NCBI GenBank assembly: GCA_964538355.1
Contig: CAZIFC010000003.1
Span: forward strand, 112,660-176,659
From: Bilophila sp964538355
GTDB taxonomy: Bacteria; Desulfobacterota; Desulfovibrionia; Desulfovibrionales; Desulfovibrionaceae
Direction: 5' to 3'
Length of the DNA stretch: 64,000 bases
How positions within the stretch are numbered: the stretch's first letter is position 1; each line of letters starts with the position of its first letter. Both the position numbers and the translations under genes were made by a program. Of the stretch, positions 42,190 through 51,037 are shown in pieces. Below the pieces are notes generated by a model that saw only the letters and a list, made by a program, of their open reading frames with translations, ran no database searches and was not told where the DNA came from.

Positions 42190-42308
42190 CCAAGCCTCCC
42201 ATCATCTAGCACGCAAACGTACAACGCACAAGAACCCTTGCACAAAAAGGCGCAATCCTGCCGCCGCAAACCCCTCTCTGCCATCTTGCCGTGCGCGCCC
42301 TAAACGGG

Positions 42309-42371
42309 TATGGTTGTTGGCTTGAAACAAAATCGGCGTTTCCCGCAACGCCGGAGAGCAACCACAACCAT
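42309..42371 (+). promoter_or_regulatory. Structured 5' leader of the 42385 gene (possible cis-acting RNA)
   Basis: Long-range arms ATGGTTGT (42310-42317) and ACAACCAT (42364-42371) enclose a perfect inner hairpin CGGCGTT (42334-42340) / AACGCCG (42347-42353). The outer stem ends two bases before the AGGATAGG ribosome binding site, so its formation could affect translation. No known riboswitch consensus was recognised. Confidence 0.45.
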
Positions 42372-42384
42372 CAGGATAGGCCTC

Positions 42385-43203
42385 ATGAGCAACCATTTTG
42401 AAGGACTTGGCAAAACCTGGCTGACCCTTTTGAACGATCCCGAGAAAGAAGTTCCCGCCATCGTCCTACAGGCGATGCAGAACGGCAGAACCCGGGATTG
42501 TTGGCAGAAAAAGGATTCCAAGGCGGAAACCATGGTTCTGGCCTGGCCGGTGGAGTCAAGCTTTCGCGCGGGCGTGACCATACACGGGAAACAGGAGGAA
42601 GAACTCCGCCCCGTGTCCGTCTATCCCCTGCTGGAGGGTGCTCCCAACGATATGACCGTTGACGAGATCTACCCCTGGGCCAACGGGACCGAGGGCGAAG
42701 TCGCCGCCTGCTGCAACGAAAACGGCAATCCCCTGTGGTTCTATTCTCCCTTCCTTTTCCGCGATCAGGAAAACCTGACGCCCGGCGTCCGCCATACCTT
42801 CCTGATCGGCGGGCTGGCCTACGGGCTGCGCCGCGCTCTCCTTGATGAAATGACCATCACCGAAGGCGTTGAATACGAACGCTTTGTGGCGGCATGGCTG
42901 GAGCAGAACCCCGGAAAAACCCGCCTTGAGGCTCCCCAGCTTACCGTGGATCTCAAGGGCGCACGCATCCTTGTCCCGGATGAAACCGCCTGCCAGTACC
43001 AAATCCGCGTTCCCGTCACGTCGGTGGAAGAACTCCAGTTCGGTGAAGAAAAGATCTTTGTGCTGATCGTGGAATTCGGACTCAATACGCCGAACCCGCT
43101 CCGCTTCCCCCTCTACGCGCCTGAGCGCGTCTGCAAAATCGTGCCGCAGGCCGGGGACGAAATCGACGCCATCATCTGGTTGCAGGGCCGCATCATCGAC
43201 TAG
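42385..43203 (+). CDS. Conserved-looking protein of unknown function
   Basis: 272 residues from the ATG at 42385 (AGGATAGG upstream). Cytosolic in appearance: no signal peptide or membrane segment. Visible features are an acidic central stretch (YPWANGTEGEVAACCNENG with two adjacent Cys), a hydrophobic TFLIGGLAYGLRRALL helix, and a C-terminal beta-rich part (ARILVPDETACQYQIRVP; KIFVLIVEFGLNTPNP; DEIDAIIWLQGRIID) reminiscent of a small OB or barrel fold. No family recognised. GC-rich third positions and a proper ribosome binding site make it a real gene. It is preceded by a structured leader and followed 104 bases later by ilvD. Confidence 0.75.
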   Translation: MSNHFEGLGKTWLTLLNDPEKEVPAIVLQAMQNGRTRDCWQKKDSKAETMVLAWPVESSFRAGVTIHGKQEEELRPVSVYPLLEGAPNDMTVDEIYPWANGTEGEVAACCNENGNPLWFYSPFLFRDQENLTPGVRHTFLIGGLAYGLRRALLDEMTITEGVEYERFVAAWLEQNPGKTRLEAPQLTVDLKGARILVPDETACQYQIRVPVTSVEELQFGEEKIFVLIVEFGLNTPNPLRFPLYAPERVCKIVPQAGDEIDAIIWLQGRIID

Positions 43204-43307
43204 CCGCCGCGCCCGGTGCGGCAGGCTCCGAAACGCCTCCCAGACAAGCCATATTCCAGAACAGGCCGCCTTCGCGCGGCCGCATAGCGACTTAAAAGGA
43301 CACTGAC

Positions 43308-44966
43308 ATGCGCAGCCAAAAAATGACGTCCGGTCTCGAAAAGGCTCCCCACCGTTCCCTGCTCTATGCGCTCGGCATGACCCGCGAAGAAATGCGCCGC
43401 CCGCTCATCGGCGTGGTGAACGCCGCCAACGAGGTGGTTCCCGGCCACCTGCACCTCGGCAAAATCGCCGAGGCGGTCAAGGCGGGCATCCGCATGGCCG
43501 GCGGCACGCCCATGGAATTCCCCGCCATCGCCGTCTGCGACGGCCTGGCCATGAACCATGAAGGCATGCGCTTCTCCCTGACCTCCCGCGAAGTCATCAC
43601 CGATTCCATCGAGATCATGGCGACGGCCCACCCCTTTGACGCGCTGGTCTTCATTCCCAACTGCGACAAGATCGTGCCCGGCATGCTCATGGCGATGATG
43701 CGCCTGAACCTGCCCTCCATCATCATGAGCGGCGGACCCATGCTCGCCGGACGCAGCAATACCGACCTCATCAGCGTGTTTGAAGGCGTCGGCGCGGTCC
43801 GCAACGGAACCATGACCGAAGACGAGCTGGAAGACCTGACCGAAAACGCCTGTCCCGGCTGCGGCTCCTGTTCCGGCATGTATACCGCCAACACCATGAA
43901 CTGCCTCTGCGAGGCCATGGGCGTAGCCCTGCCCGGCAACGGCACGACGCCCGCCGTCTCCGCCGCCCGCATCCGCCTCGCCAAGCAGGCCGGGATGCAG
44001 GTCATGGAACTGCTCAAGAAGAATATCCGCCCCCTCGACATCGTGACCGAGCAGTCCGTGCACAACGCCGTTGCCGCCGACATGGCTCTCGGCGGCTCCA
44101 CCAACACGACGCTGCATCTGCCCGCCGTGTTCGGAGAGGCCAACCTGCCCCTGACCCTGAGCATCTTTGACGAGATCAGCCGCAAGACGCCCAACATCTG
44201 CAAGCTTTCCCCCGCCGGAACCCAGCACATCGAAGACCTGCACAACGCCGGCGGCATCCCCGCCGTCATGTCCGCCCTGCTGGAAAAGGGGCTTGTGCAC
44301 GGCGAAGCCCTTACCGTGACCGGAAAGACCGTTGCCGAAAACCTGAAGGATCTCAAGGCGCGCATCCTCGATCCGAACGTTATCCGCATCGACAATCCGT
44401 ATAACAAGGAAGGCGGCATCGCCATTCTGCGCGGCAACCTCGCTCCTGACGGCGCAGTGGTGAAGCAGTCCGCCGTGGCTCCCGAAATGATGGTTCGCGA
44501 TGTCAACGCCCGCGTGTTCAACAGCGAAGAGGAAGGCGTGGAAGCCATCCTCGGCGGCAAGATCAAGAAGGGCGACGTGGTGGTCATCCGCTACGAAGGC
44601 CCCCGCGGCGGGCCGGGCATGCGCGAAATGCTCACCCCCACCTCCGCCATCATGGGCATGGGCCTTGGTGCCGATGTGGCCCTCATCACCGATGGACGCT
44701 TCAGCGGCGGCAGCCGTGGCGCAGCCATCGGGCACGTTTCGCCCGAAGCCGCCGACGGCGGGCTTATCGGCCTCGTGCAGGACGGCGACACCATCCATAT
44801 CGATATCCCCGCCCGCAAGCTGGAGCTGGTGGTTCCCGAAGCGGAACTCGAGGAACGCCGCAAGCATTTCGTGCCCGTGGAAAAGGACGTCAAATCTCCC
44901 TTCCTGCGCCGCTACGCCAGGCTCGTGACCTCCGCCGCCACCGGCGGCGCATACCGTAAGGTCTGA
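43308..44966 (+). CDS. ilvD: Dihydroxy-acid dehydratase
   Basis: 552 residues. Iron-sulfur enzyme of valine, leucine and isoleucine synthesis (2,3-dihydroxy-3-methylbutanoate to 2-oxoisovalerate). Cluster cysteines: NCDKIVPGM (Cys of the first block) and ENACPGCGSCSGMYTANTMNCL. Also GGSTNTTLHL, EGPRGGPGMREML and TDGRFSGGSRGAAIGHVSPEA. AAAAGGACAC precedes the start. Ends in a strong terminator. Confidence 0.97.
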   Translation: MRSQKMTSGLEKAPHRSLLYALGMTREEMRRPLIGVVNAANEVVPGHLHLGKIAEAVKAGIRMAGGTPMEFPAIAVCDGLAMNHEGMRFSLTSREVITDSIEIMATAHPFDALVFIPNCDKIVPGMLMAMMRLNLPSIIMSGGPMLAGRSNTDLISVFEGVGAVRNGTMTEDELEDLTENACPGCGSCSGMYTANTMNCLCEAMGVALPGNGTTPAVSAARIRLAKQAGMQVMELLKKNIRPLDIVTEQSVHNAVAADMALGGSTNTTLHLPAVFGEANLPLTLSIFDEISRKTPNICKLSPAGTQHIEDLHNAGGIPAVMSALLEKGLVHGEALTVTGKTVAENLKDLKARILDPNVIRIDNPYNKEGGIAILRGNLAPDGAVVKQSAVAPEMMVRDVNARVFNSEEEGVEAILGGKIKKGDVVVIRYEGPRGGPGMREMLTPTSAIMGMGLGADVALITDGRFSGGSRGAAIGHVSPEAADGGLIGLVQDGDTIHIDIPARKLELVVPEAELEERRKHFVPVEKDVKSPFLRRYARLVTSAATGGAYRKV

Positions 44967-45006
44967 AACGGCAGCGGCTCCGCTTGTCGGACAGCCTGAA
45001 TGACCG

Positions 45007-45040
45007 AAAGGCGCACTGAACAGACAGTGCGCCTTTCCTT
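45007..45040 (+). terminator. Terminator after ilvD
   Basis: Perfect stem AAAGGCGCACTG / CAGTGCGCCTTT with loop AACAGA, then CCTTATTCCTTT. Typical intrinsic terminator. Confidence 0.85.
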
Positions 45041-45082
45041 ATTCCTTTATGGCAGCCGGATTGCCTCCTGCTTTGCACGCAA

Positions 45083-45117
45083 CAAAATAGCCCCTCGCGA
45101 ACATGTCGCAAGGGGCT
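45083..45117 (-). terminator. Terminator after tRNA-Lys
   Basis: On the minus strand AGCCCCTTGCGA pairs with TTCGCGAGGGGCT and is followed by ATTTTG. Eight bases past the tRNA 3' end. Confidence 0.8.
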
Positions 45118-45125
45118 TTGTGTGC

Positions 45126-45201
<76 letters not shown>

Positions 45202-45234
45202 GAATATTTCGGTTGCGCTCAACGCGCGAAGTGG

Positions 45235-45263
45235 GATGTACCTAAATCAGGGTGTGGTGTCAA
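45235..45263 (-). promoter_or_regulatory. Promoter of tRNA-Lys
   Basis: On the minus strand TTGACA (45263-45258), a 17-base spacer, and TACATC (45240-45235), 34 bases ahead of the tRNA. The tRNA-Glu/Gln promoter has the same TTGACA-17-TACAT pattern. Confidence 0.7.
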
Positions 45264-45560
45264 CTGTTTTTTCTCTCTGCCCGCACATTTTTTCTTCCCC
45301 AAAAGCGAAACCCTGTAAAAAACCTCAACGCCAAGAGCCGCAATACCGCGAAAACGCGCTTCTTCCATACGGGGAACCGCTCCGTAGACTCATGGCATGC
45401 ACCTCCAAAAGCTGCTGCGTCCCGCACCCCGCAGCTCCTCCGGCCCTCCTGTTCCGCAGGCCCGCCCTGCACGCGTCCCCTGCTCAAAACCTGCGAACAA
45501 ACAGGCTCCGGCTTTTGACGTGGCGCGGCGCATCAGTCCCCTCCCCTTCTTTTCCCTTGC

Positions 45561-45589
45561 TTGCGTGACGGGGGGAGAGTGGTTACACT
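45561..45589 (+). promoter_or_regulatory. Promoter of the EF-hand gene
   Basis: TTGCGT (45561-45566), 17-base spacer, TACACT (45584-45589), about 45 bases before the ATG at 45636. The rest of the 434-base gap (45202-45635) shows only the tRNA-Lys promoter and no convincing gene. Confidence 0.55.
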
Positions 45590-45635
45590 TACACACTGCC
45601 ACTAACCCATCAGGATCTTTCCTGAGGAGAATACC

Positions 45636-46010
45636 ATGAAAAAATTGCTTTTGCTTGCGGCGTTGACGCTGTGCGCCGCGCCCGCGTATGCCGCGCCCGA
45701 CCGCTTTGCCCAGATGGACAAGAACGGCGACGCCAAGGTCGACTGGGAAGAGTTTCAGGCCGCCATCCCCGGCATGAAACGCCCGGCTTTCGACACCATC
45801 GATGCCGACAAGGACGGCAGTATCAGCCGCGACGAGTGGGATGCCTTCATGAAGAACCATATGGGCGGACAGAAGGCTCCGGCCGGTATGGGCATGGGCG
45901 GCATGCCTCCCGCCGGGGGAATACCCCCCAAGGCTGACGCCGACAAGCCCCTTATCCAGCCGCCCGCACAGCAGAAGGCCGCTCCGGGCATCGTTCCTCC
46001 GAAAAACTAA
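45636..46010 (+). CDS. Exported EF-hand calcium-binding protein
   Basis: 124 residues with GAGGAGAATACC before the ATG. Signal peptide MKKLLLLAALTLCAAPAYA. Two canonical calcium loops: DKNGDAKVDWEEF and DADKDGSISRDEW, each with D-x-D/N-x-D/S-x-x-x-x-x-E spacing. The C-terminal third is Gly/Met/Pro-rich (GMGMGGMPPAGGIPPK) and probably disordered. A periplasmic calcium sensor or buffer; the partner is unknown. 66 bases before glnS. Confidence 0.88.
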   Translation: MKKLLLLAALTLCAAPAYAAPDRFAQMDKNGDAKVDWEEFQAAIPGMKRPAFDTIDADKDGSISRDEWDAFMKNHMGGQKAPAGMGMGGMPPAGGIPPKADADKPLIQPPAQQKAAPGIVPPKN

Positions 46011-46076
46011 CCTCACGGGGCCGCAAGGCCCCATAAACGCCAGCCGCCCTCTGAAGGCGGCAGCATAAGGATCTTT

Positions 46077-47792
46077 ATGAACATGGATGCTTCCCCCACG
46101 GAAACGACTTCCTCCACGCCGGAATCCACGGTCGGCCAGGACTTTCTGCACGTCCGCATCAATCAGGACAACGCCTCCGGGCGGTTCGGGCAGAAGGTAC
46201 ATACCCGGTTTCCTCCCGAACCGAACGGCTACCTGCACATCGGGCACGCCAAGTCCATCTGCATCAACTTCGGGCTGGCGAAGGAATATCAGGGCCTGTG
46301 CAATCTGCGCTTTGACGACACCAACCCGGTCAAGGAAGATACGGAATATGTGGATTCCATCCGCGAAGACGTGCACTGGCTCGGCGGCGAGTGGGATGAT
46401 CGGGAATTTTACGCCTCCAACTACTTTGATCAGCTCTACGCGTTTGCAGAACAGCTGATCCGCGACGGCAAGGCCTATGTGGACAGCCAGAGCGCGGAAG
46501 AGATCCGCGCCAGCCGCGGCACGCTGACCCAGCCGGGGACCGAAAGCCCCTACCGGAACCGCACCGTGGAGGAAAACCTCGATCTGTTCCACAGAATGCG
46601 CGACGGCGAGTTTGCCGATGGCGAGCATGTGCTGCGGGCCAAGATCGACATGGCCTCTCCCAACGTGGTCATGCGCGACCCCACGCTCTACCGCATCCGC
46701 CACGCCGAGCACCACCGGACCGGCAACACCTGGTGCGTCTACCCGATGTACGACTTCACGCACTGCCTGTCCGACTCGCTTGAAGGGATCACCCACTCCA
46801 TCTGTACGCTGGAGTTCGTCAACAACCGCGAGCTGTACGACTGGGTGCTCGACGCCCTGAACGTGTACCATCCCCAGCAGATCGAGTTTGCCCGCCTCGG
46901 CCTGACCTATACCGTGCTCTCCAAGCGCAAGCTCATCCAGCTGGTCAAGGGCGGCTTCGTGCGCGGCTGGGACGATCCCCGCATGCCCACCATCTGCGGC
47001 ATGCGCCGCCGCGGGTATACGCCCGAATCCATCCGAGACTTCTGCTCCCGCATCGGCGTGGCCCGTGCGGAAAACCTTGTGGAATACAGCCTGCTGGAAT
47101 TCTGCGTGCGCGAGCATCTGAATGCCATCGCGCCCCGCGTCATGGCCGTGCTCGATCCCGTCAAGGTGGTCATTGAAAACTACCCCGAAGGACAGGTGGA
47201 ATGGTTCGACATGCCCTTCAGCCCCGACGGCAGCGTGGAAGGCAGCCGCAAGGTTCCCTTCAGCCGGGAAATCTACATCGAGCGCGATGACTTCCGCGAA
47301 GATCCGCCGAAGAAGTTCCATCGCCTGTTCCCCGGTTCGGAAGTGCGCCTGCGTTATGCCTACTACATAACCTGCACGGATGTGATCAAGGATGCCGACG
47401 GCAAGATCATCGAGCTTCGCTGCACCTACGATCCCGAAAGCAAGGGCGGTTCATCGCCTGATGGCCGCAAGGTCAAGGGGACGATCCATTGGGTTTCCGC
47501 CGCCCACGCCGTTCCTGCCGAAGTGCGGCTGTACGACCATCTGTTCACGTCCCCCACGCCCGGCAACCCGCCGGAGGGCACGGAATTCACCGATCTGCTC
47601 AACCCCGACTCCCTGCGCTCCGTCACCGCGCAGCTCGAACCTGCTCTGGCGGCCTTCCCTGCGGGGACGCGGGTGCAGTTTGAACGCCTCGGCTACTTCT
47701 GCGCCGACCCGGACGGCACCCCCGAGGCTCCCGTCTTTAACCGGACGGTGACGCTCAAGGACTCTTGGGCGAAGATCGAAAACAAGCAATAA
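46077..47792 (+). CDS. glnS: Glutamine--tRNA ligase
   Basis: 571 residues, close to E. coli GlnRS. Class I motifs: RFPPEPNGYLHIGHAKS (HIGH) and VLSKRKL (KMSKS equivalent). RFDDTNPVKEDTEYVDSI and the anticodon-binding beta-barrels follow. AAGGATCTTT precedes the ATG. GlnRS in bacteria outside a few groups implies direct Gln-tRNA charging; a tRNA-Gln(CTG) is encoded in the same window. Confidence 0.97.
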   Translation: MNMDASPTETTSSTPESTVGQDFLHVRINQDNASGRFGQKVHTRFPPEPNGYLHIGHAKSICINFGLAKEYQGLCNLRFDDTNPVKEDTEYVDSIREDVHWLGGEWDDREFYASNYFDQLYAFAEQLIRDGKAYVDSQSAEEIRASRGTLTQPGTESPYRNRTVEENLDLFHRMRDGEFADGEHVLRAKIDMASPNVVMRDPTLYRIRHAEHHRTGNTWCVYPMYDFTHCLSDSLEGITHSICTLEFVNNRELYDWVLDALNVYHPQQIEFARLGLTYTVLSKRKLIQLVKGGFVRGWDDPRMPTICGMRRRGYTPESIRDFCSRIGVARAENLVEYSLLEFCVREHLNAIAPRVMAVLDPVKVVIENYPEGQVEWFDMPFSPDGSVEGSRKVPFSREIYIERDDFREDPPKKFHRLFPGSEVRLRYAYYITCTDVIKDADGKIIELRCTYDPESKGGSSPDGRKVKGTIHWVSAAHAVPAEVRLYDHLFTSPTPGNPPEGTEFTDLLNPDSLRSVTAQLEPALAAFPAGTRVQFERLGYFCADPDGTPEAPVFNRTVTLKDSWAKIENKQ

Positions 47793-47815
47793 CACGGCAA
47801 CCACCGGGTTGCCTC

Positions 47816-47853
47816 AGGGCCGTGCGGCGAACATCCGTCGCACGGCCCTTTTG
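47816..47853 (+). terminator. Terminator after glnS
   Basis: AGGGCCGTGCG (47816-47826) pairs with CGCACGGCCCT (47839-47849), then TTTTG. Strong GC stem with short T-run. Confidence 0.85.
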
Positions 47854-48019
47854 TGCCGAATATCCCGTACAACACCCGGAAAGGCATACCCTTTCACCAG
47901 CACAGGCGTTAGATAAATGAAGCCTTGCGGGTAAACGGCCTCCGTGCTAGAGCTTCCCCGTATCGTGAGTATAACTTTTTTGACAAGCGGTTTGCTTGCC
48001 GTTTTTTTCGAGGCATGCC

Positions 48020-48988
48020 ATGATTTTTCCCCGTTTTTTCCATTTTTGCATGACCGCGCTGCTGGGTGCGGCTTGCCTGCTGTCCCCTGCGAATGCCTCC
48101 GCCGCTGCGGGCACTGTGCTGGATGGCCGGGCCATCCTGAAAATGAGCAAGGGGAGCGATCTGTGTGCACTGACCTTTGACGACGGGCCGAGCCTCCACA
48201 CCGAACGGCTGATGAACATCCTGCGGGAACGGGGCATTCGCGCCACGTTCTTTGTCGTCGGCAAGCAGGTGAAGGCCCACCCCGAGATTGTTGTCCGGCT
48301 CCATCAGGAAGGGCATGAAATCGGCAACCACACCTATTCCCACAAGTCGCTGCGCCACCTTCCCCCGGAGGCACAGCGCAGCGAACTTGTCAGCGTCCAG
48401 ACCTCGCTGCGGAATCTCGGCATAATTTCACATTATATCAGGCCGCCTTACGGAAATTTTGACGCCAATACCGTCGCCATTGCCAAATCACTGGGTTCCG
48501 ACATCATGCTGTGGTCCATCGACAGCATGGACTGGGCGCAGCGGGCCAGCATCAGCACCATGAAGACGCTCGTCAGCGGCCAAAAGCTGCGCGGGGTGTT
48601 CCTTTTCCATGATACGCACGAGCAGACCATTGATGCCCTTCCTGAAATCCTTGATCGCCTGATCGCGGACGGCTGCCAGTTCGTAACTGTTTCAGAATAC
48701 CTCAACGCGCTCCGCAAGGACGCGCTGCCGGAAGGCGTCAGGATTGCCCATCCCACCCCGCCCCTTCCCAGGCCCGCACAGGCCCGGCAGGAAGCTCCCA
48801 GCCAGGAGATGACCCGGCAGGAAACGGAAGACGCCCCCGACAGGCAGCACTTCCAGCCCGGTGACGTACACGAGATCAGGCGGCCTCTTGCCCCCAAAAC
48901 AGAGGTGCAAAACGCCCCGAGCCAGCTGTCCGGACACTCCGCGGCAGATGGCTCGGCGGGGACCGCGCAGGAAACATCCATCATGTAG
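48020..48988 (+). CDS. Polysaccharide deacetylase (NodB-type), exported
   Basis: 322 residues from the ATG at 48020 (GAGGCATGCC upstream). N-terminal signal peptide (CMTALLGAACLLSPANASA). NodB domain: CALTFDDGPSLHTERL (catalytic base and metal Asp), GIRATFFVVG, EGHEIGNHTYSHKSL (metal His pair), YIRPPYGNFDANT and LWSIDSMDWAQ. Likely deacetylates peptidoglycan or another N-acetyl glycan. The last ~90 residues are a Pro/Gln/Glu-rich tail (RPAQARQEAPSQEM) that looks disordered. Confidence 0.9.
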   Translation: MIFPRFFHFCMTALLGAACLLSPANASAAAGTVLDGRAILKMSKGSDLCALTFDDGPSLHTERLMNILRERGIRATFFVVGKQVKAHPEIVVRLHQEGHEIGNHTYSHKSLRHLPPEAQRSELVSVQTSLRNLGIISHYIRPPYGNFDANTVAIAKSLGSDIMLWSIDSMDWAQRASISTMKTLVSGQKLRGVFLFHDTHEQTIDALPEILDRLIADGCQFVTVSEYLNALRKDALPEGVRIAHPTPPLPRPAQARQEAPSQEMTRQETEDAPDRQHFQPGDVHEIRRPLAPKTEVQNAPSQLSGHSAADGSAGTAQETSIM

Positions 48989-48998
48989 TGATGCCAAA

Positions 48999-49028
48999 CA
49001 AAAAAGGGAACCGAGGTTCCCTTTTTTG
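48999..49028. terminator. Bidirectional terminator (deacetylase / YchJ)
   Basis: AAAAAAGGGAACC, loop GAG, GGTTCCCTTTTTT. Symmetric A-run and T-run, so it ends both convergent genes. Confidence 0.9.
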
Positions 49029-49043
49029 CTGTCGTCCCAACGG

Positions 49044-49532
49044 CTATTTGCCGCAACACTTCTTGAACTTTTTGCCGGAGCCACAGGGACAGGGTTCATT
49101 ACGCCCAACCTTGGGGGTTTCGCGGCGGTAAGGGTCCTGACCGTGGACATTGCCGTCCACATAGTACCAGCGGCCATCCTCATGGCGGAAGAAGGCGTCT
49201 TCCTTCAGGGACTGGGGCATCCCATTGACAGAATAGCGGGCTTCAAAGGATACTTCGCCGGTCTCGTCGCCTTCCGCTCCGTCCTTGGTGGTGAAAATTT
49301 CAAGGCCTTCCCATTCGACGGCTTCGGACCACTTCTTCATGTCCTCGTGATCGGCCTCGTCACGGATGCTCGGATGGACTGTATCGTTGAGATAGTCATA
49401 CTTTCCAAGAGTATGCGCCGTATACCGGGAGCGCATGAGGGCTTCGGCGGTCGGGGCGGCTTCACGGCCTTCGATGTAGGGTTCGCAGCAGGCTTCATAG
49501 GGGCGGTCGGAACCGCAGGGGCACAGGGACAT
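49044..49532 (-). CDS. YchJ-family (SEC-C/UPF0225) protein
   Basis: 162 residues from the ATG at 49532 (GGAGGAAAACC upstream). Two SEC-C type zinc motifs frame the protein: CPCGSDRPYEACCEPYI at the N-terminus and GRNEPCPCGSGKKFKKCCG at the C-terminus. The middle matches the YchJ family (TAEALMRSRYTAHTLGKYDYL, EDAFFRHEDGRWYYVDG). Metal-binding; function unknown. Confidence 0.92.
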   Translation of the reverse strand: MSLCPCGSDRPYEACCEPYIEGREAAPTAEALMRSRYTAHTLGKYDYLNDTVHPSIRDEADHEDMKKWSEAVEWEGLEIFTTKDGAEGDETGEVSFEARYSVNGMPQSLKEDAFFRHEDGRWYYVDGNVHGQDPYRRETPKVGRNEPCPCGSGKKFKKCCGK

Positions 49533-49747
49533 GAGGTTTTCCTCCGAGGATAAGGCAGGTGCAAAACCTGCGTGATGGTTTGGGGACTGGTTACGGTTTC
49601 GCGCCTTCGGAGTCAAGCCCGGCCTTGAAAACCAAAACAGCCCGCTTGTGGGCGGGCCGTTATGGGAGGAAGAAGTGATGAAGAAAGAAGAAAGGAATTA
49701 CTTTTTATTAAGCAATCTCCGTGCCAAAAGAAAACGCTTGCTCGTTT

Positions 49748-49785
49748 TTTACATTTAAGCAAAAAAACTGTATTGTTACAATACA
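49748..49785 (+). promoter_or_regulatory. Promoter with overlapping perfect palindrome, upstream of mobB/Fe-S
   Basis: TTTACA (49748-49753), 17 bases, TATTGT (49771-49776). The -10 lies inside the perfect palindrome TGTATTG-TTA-CAATACA (49769-49785), a layout expected for a repressor operator. It is in the AT-rich 361-base gap 49533-49893, which otherwise shows no gene. TGTATT/AATACA half-sites recur upstream of modC. Confidence 0.6.
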
Positions 49786-49893
49786 AAATGAAAAACGCGC
49801 AATTCCGCCGGGTGTGTCATAATTTGTACCCCTCAAAATATCCTCTTGGTATCCGGGATGGGGCAAACAAAAATTTTTACCGGGAGAACGACC

Positions 49894-50643
49894 ATGCAAG
49901 CCATCGGCATCATAGGATTCAGCAACTCCGGCAAGACAACCCTTATTTCCCGTCTCTCCGAATGTCTGGAAGCGCGGGGGCTTCGTGTCGCCATTGCCAA
50001 GCATACGCATCACGAGCTGGACAAGCCTGATACGGATACGGCCCTGCTGATGGGCCCAAAGCGCACCATCGTCGGCCTGAGCAATACCGGAGAAGGCCGC
50101 GGCGAGGCCATGATCCACTGGGGGCACCCCTGTTTTCTGCGGGATATGGTTCCCCTGCTTGATGCCGATATCCTGCTGGTGGAAGGCGGCAAAAGCCTTG
50201 GCTGGCTGCCGCGCATCCTCTGCCTGCGGACAACCTCCGAACTGCTGGCGGCCCTCCCCGAAGGCTGCAAGGCCCTGCGTCCCGAGCTGGCACTGGCAAC
50301 CTACGGCGACAACACCCTGCCCGGCCTCCCCTCCTACACGGCGGAAGAGCTGGACAGGCTGGTTGACTTGATCCTCGAAAGGGCCTTCCTGCTGCCGGGG
50401 CTTGATTGCGGAGCCTGCGGCGAGCCGGACTGTGCCGCCATGACCGCCCGCATTGTTGCCGGAGAAAAGCAGACCACGGACTGTGCTGCCTCACGCGGAA
50501 GCATCGAATTGGCGGTCAACGGACAGCCTGTTGGGCTGAACCCCTTCGCCGCGCAGATACTTTCCGGCGGCATCCGCGGCATGCTTGAAGCCCTCAAGGG
50601 CGTTACGCCCGGAGGCGAAATAACCATACGGCTCAGAGGGTAG
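49894..50643 (+). CDS. MobB-type GTP-binding protein fused to a four-cysteine Fe-S domain
   Basis: 249 residues from the ATG at 49894 (GGGAGAACG upstream). Residues 1-165 match MobB (molybdopterin-guanine-dinucleotide synthesis): MQAIGIIGFSNSGKTTLISRL (P-loop), HELDKPDTDT and DADILLVEGGKSLGWLP. Residues ~170-205 have CGACGEPDCAAMTARIVAGE with a further DC, i.e. Cys-x2-Cys-x4-Cys-x17-Cys, like the Fe-S motif of RnfB-type proteins. A tail with NPFAAQILSGGIRGMLEAL follows. The combination suggests redox-linked Moco handling. Preceded by a palindromic operator. Confidence 0.85.
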   Translation: MQAIGIIGFSNSGKTTLISRLSECLEARGLRVAIAKHTHHELDKPDTDTALLMGPKRTIVGLSNTGEGRGEAMIHWGHPCFLRDMVPLLDADILLVEGGKSLGWLPRILCLRTTSELLAALPEGCKALRPELALATYGDNTLPGLPSYTAEELDRLVDLILERAFLLPGLDCGACGEPDCAAMTARIVAGEKQTTDCAASRGSIELAVNGQPVGLNPFAAQILSGGIRGMLEALKGVTPGGEITIRLRG

Positions 50644-51037
50644 CTCCCTACAAACCTGCGCGCTGCATGCAGCAGCCCGCTCCGCGTCTCCAGCTCCATC
50701 TCTCTTCCACTGCTTTTCTTCCTTTGAAGAACGCATTGCGGCGGCAGAGACGGATTTGGAGACGTTTCTTTTTATTCATATATCTTTTTTATTCATTCAT
50801 AAGCCTATAAAAAAGAGTGCGTTGCAGCACATTGTTTCTTCAGGGCCGTTTTGCCGCCAAGACAGGAATATGCAACGTATCGTAAAAAATACTGGGATGT
50901 TCCATGAAAAACGTTTTCCGTGTGCATGGTGTACGGGCTGTGATTGACAGTTTATTCACATTTGGATAACCCAACATCACGACCAGAACGTTTCCAGATT
51001 ATTGCTGTCTTTTCCCTTGCAAACACAGGAGAGAAAC
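50644..51037. promoter_or_regulatory. 394-base AT-richer intergenic region with a putative promoter
   Basis: No convincing gene. A TTGACA at 50944-50949 lies 17 bases from TAACCC (50967-50972), a weak promoter for the amidohydrolase gene. The stretch 50755-50830 is unusually AT-rich for this genome. Confidence 0.35.

Noticed and set aside
45397..45639. An 80-codon frame upstream of the EF-hand gene
   Set aside because: Contains the EF-hand promoter, overlaps its start codon, and lacks a ribosome binding site.
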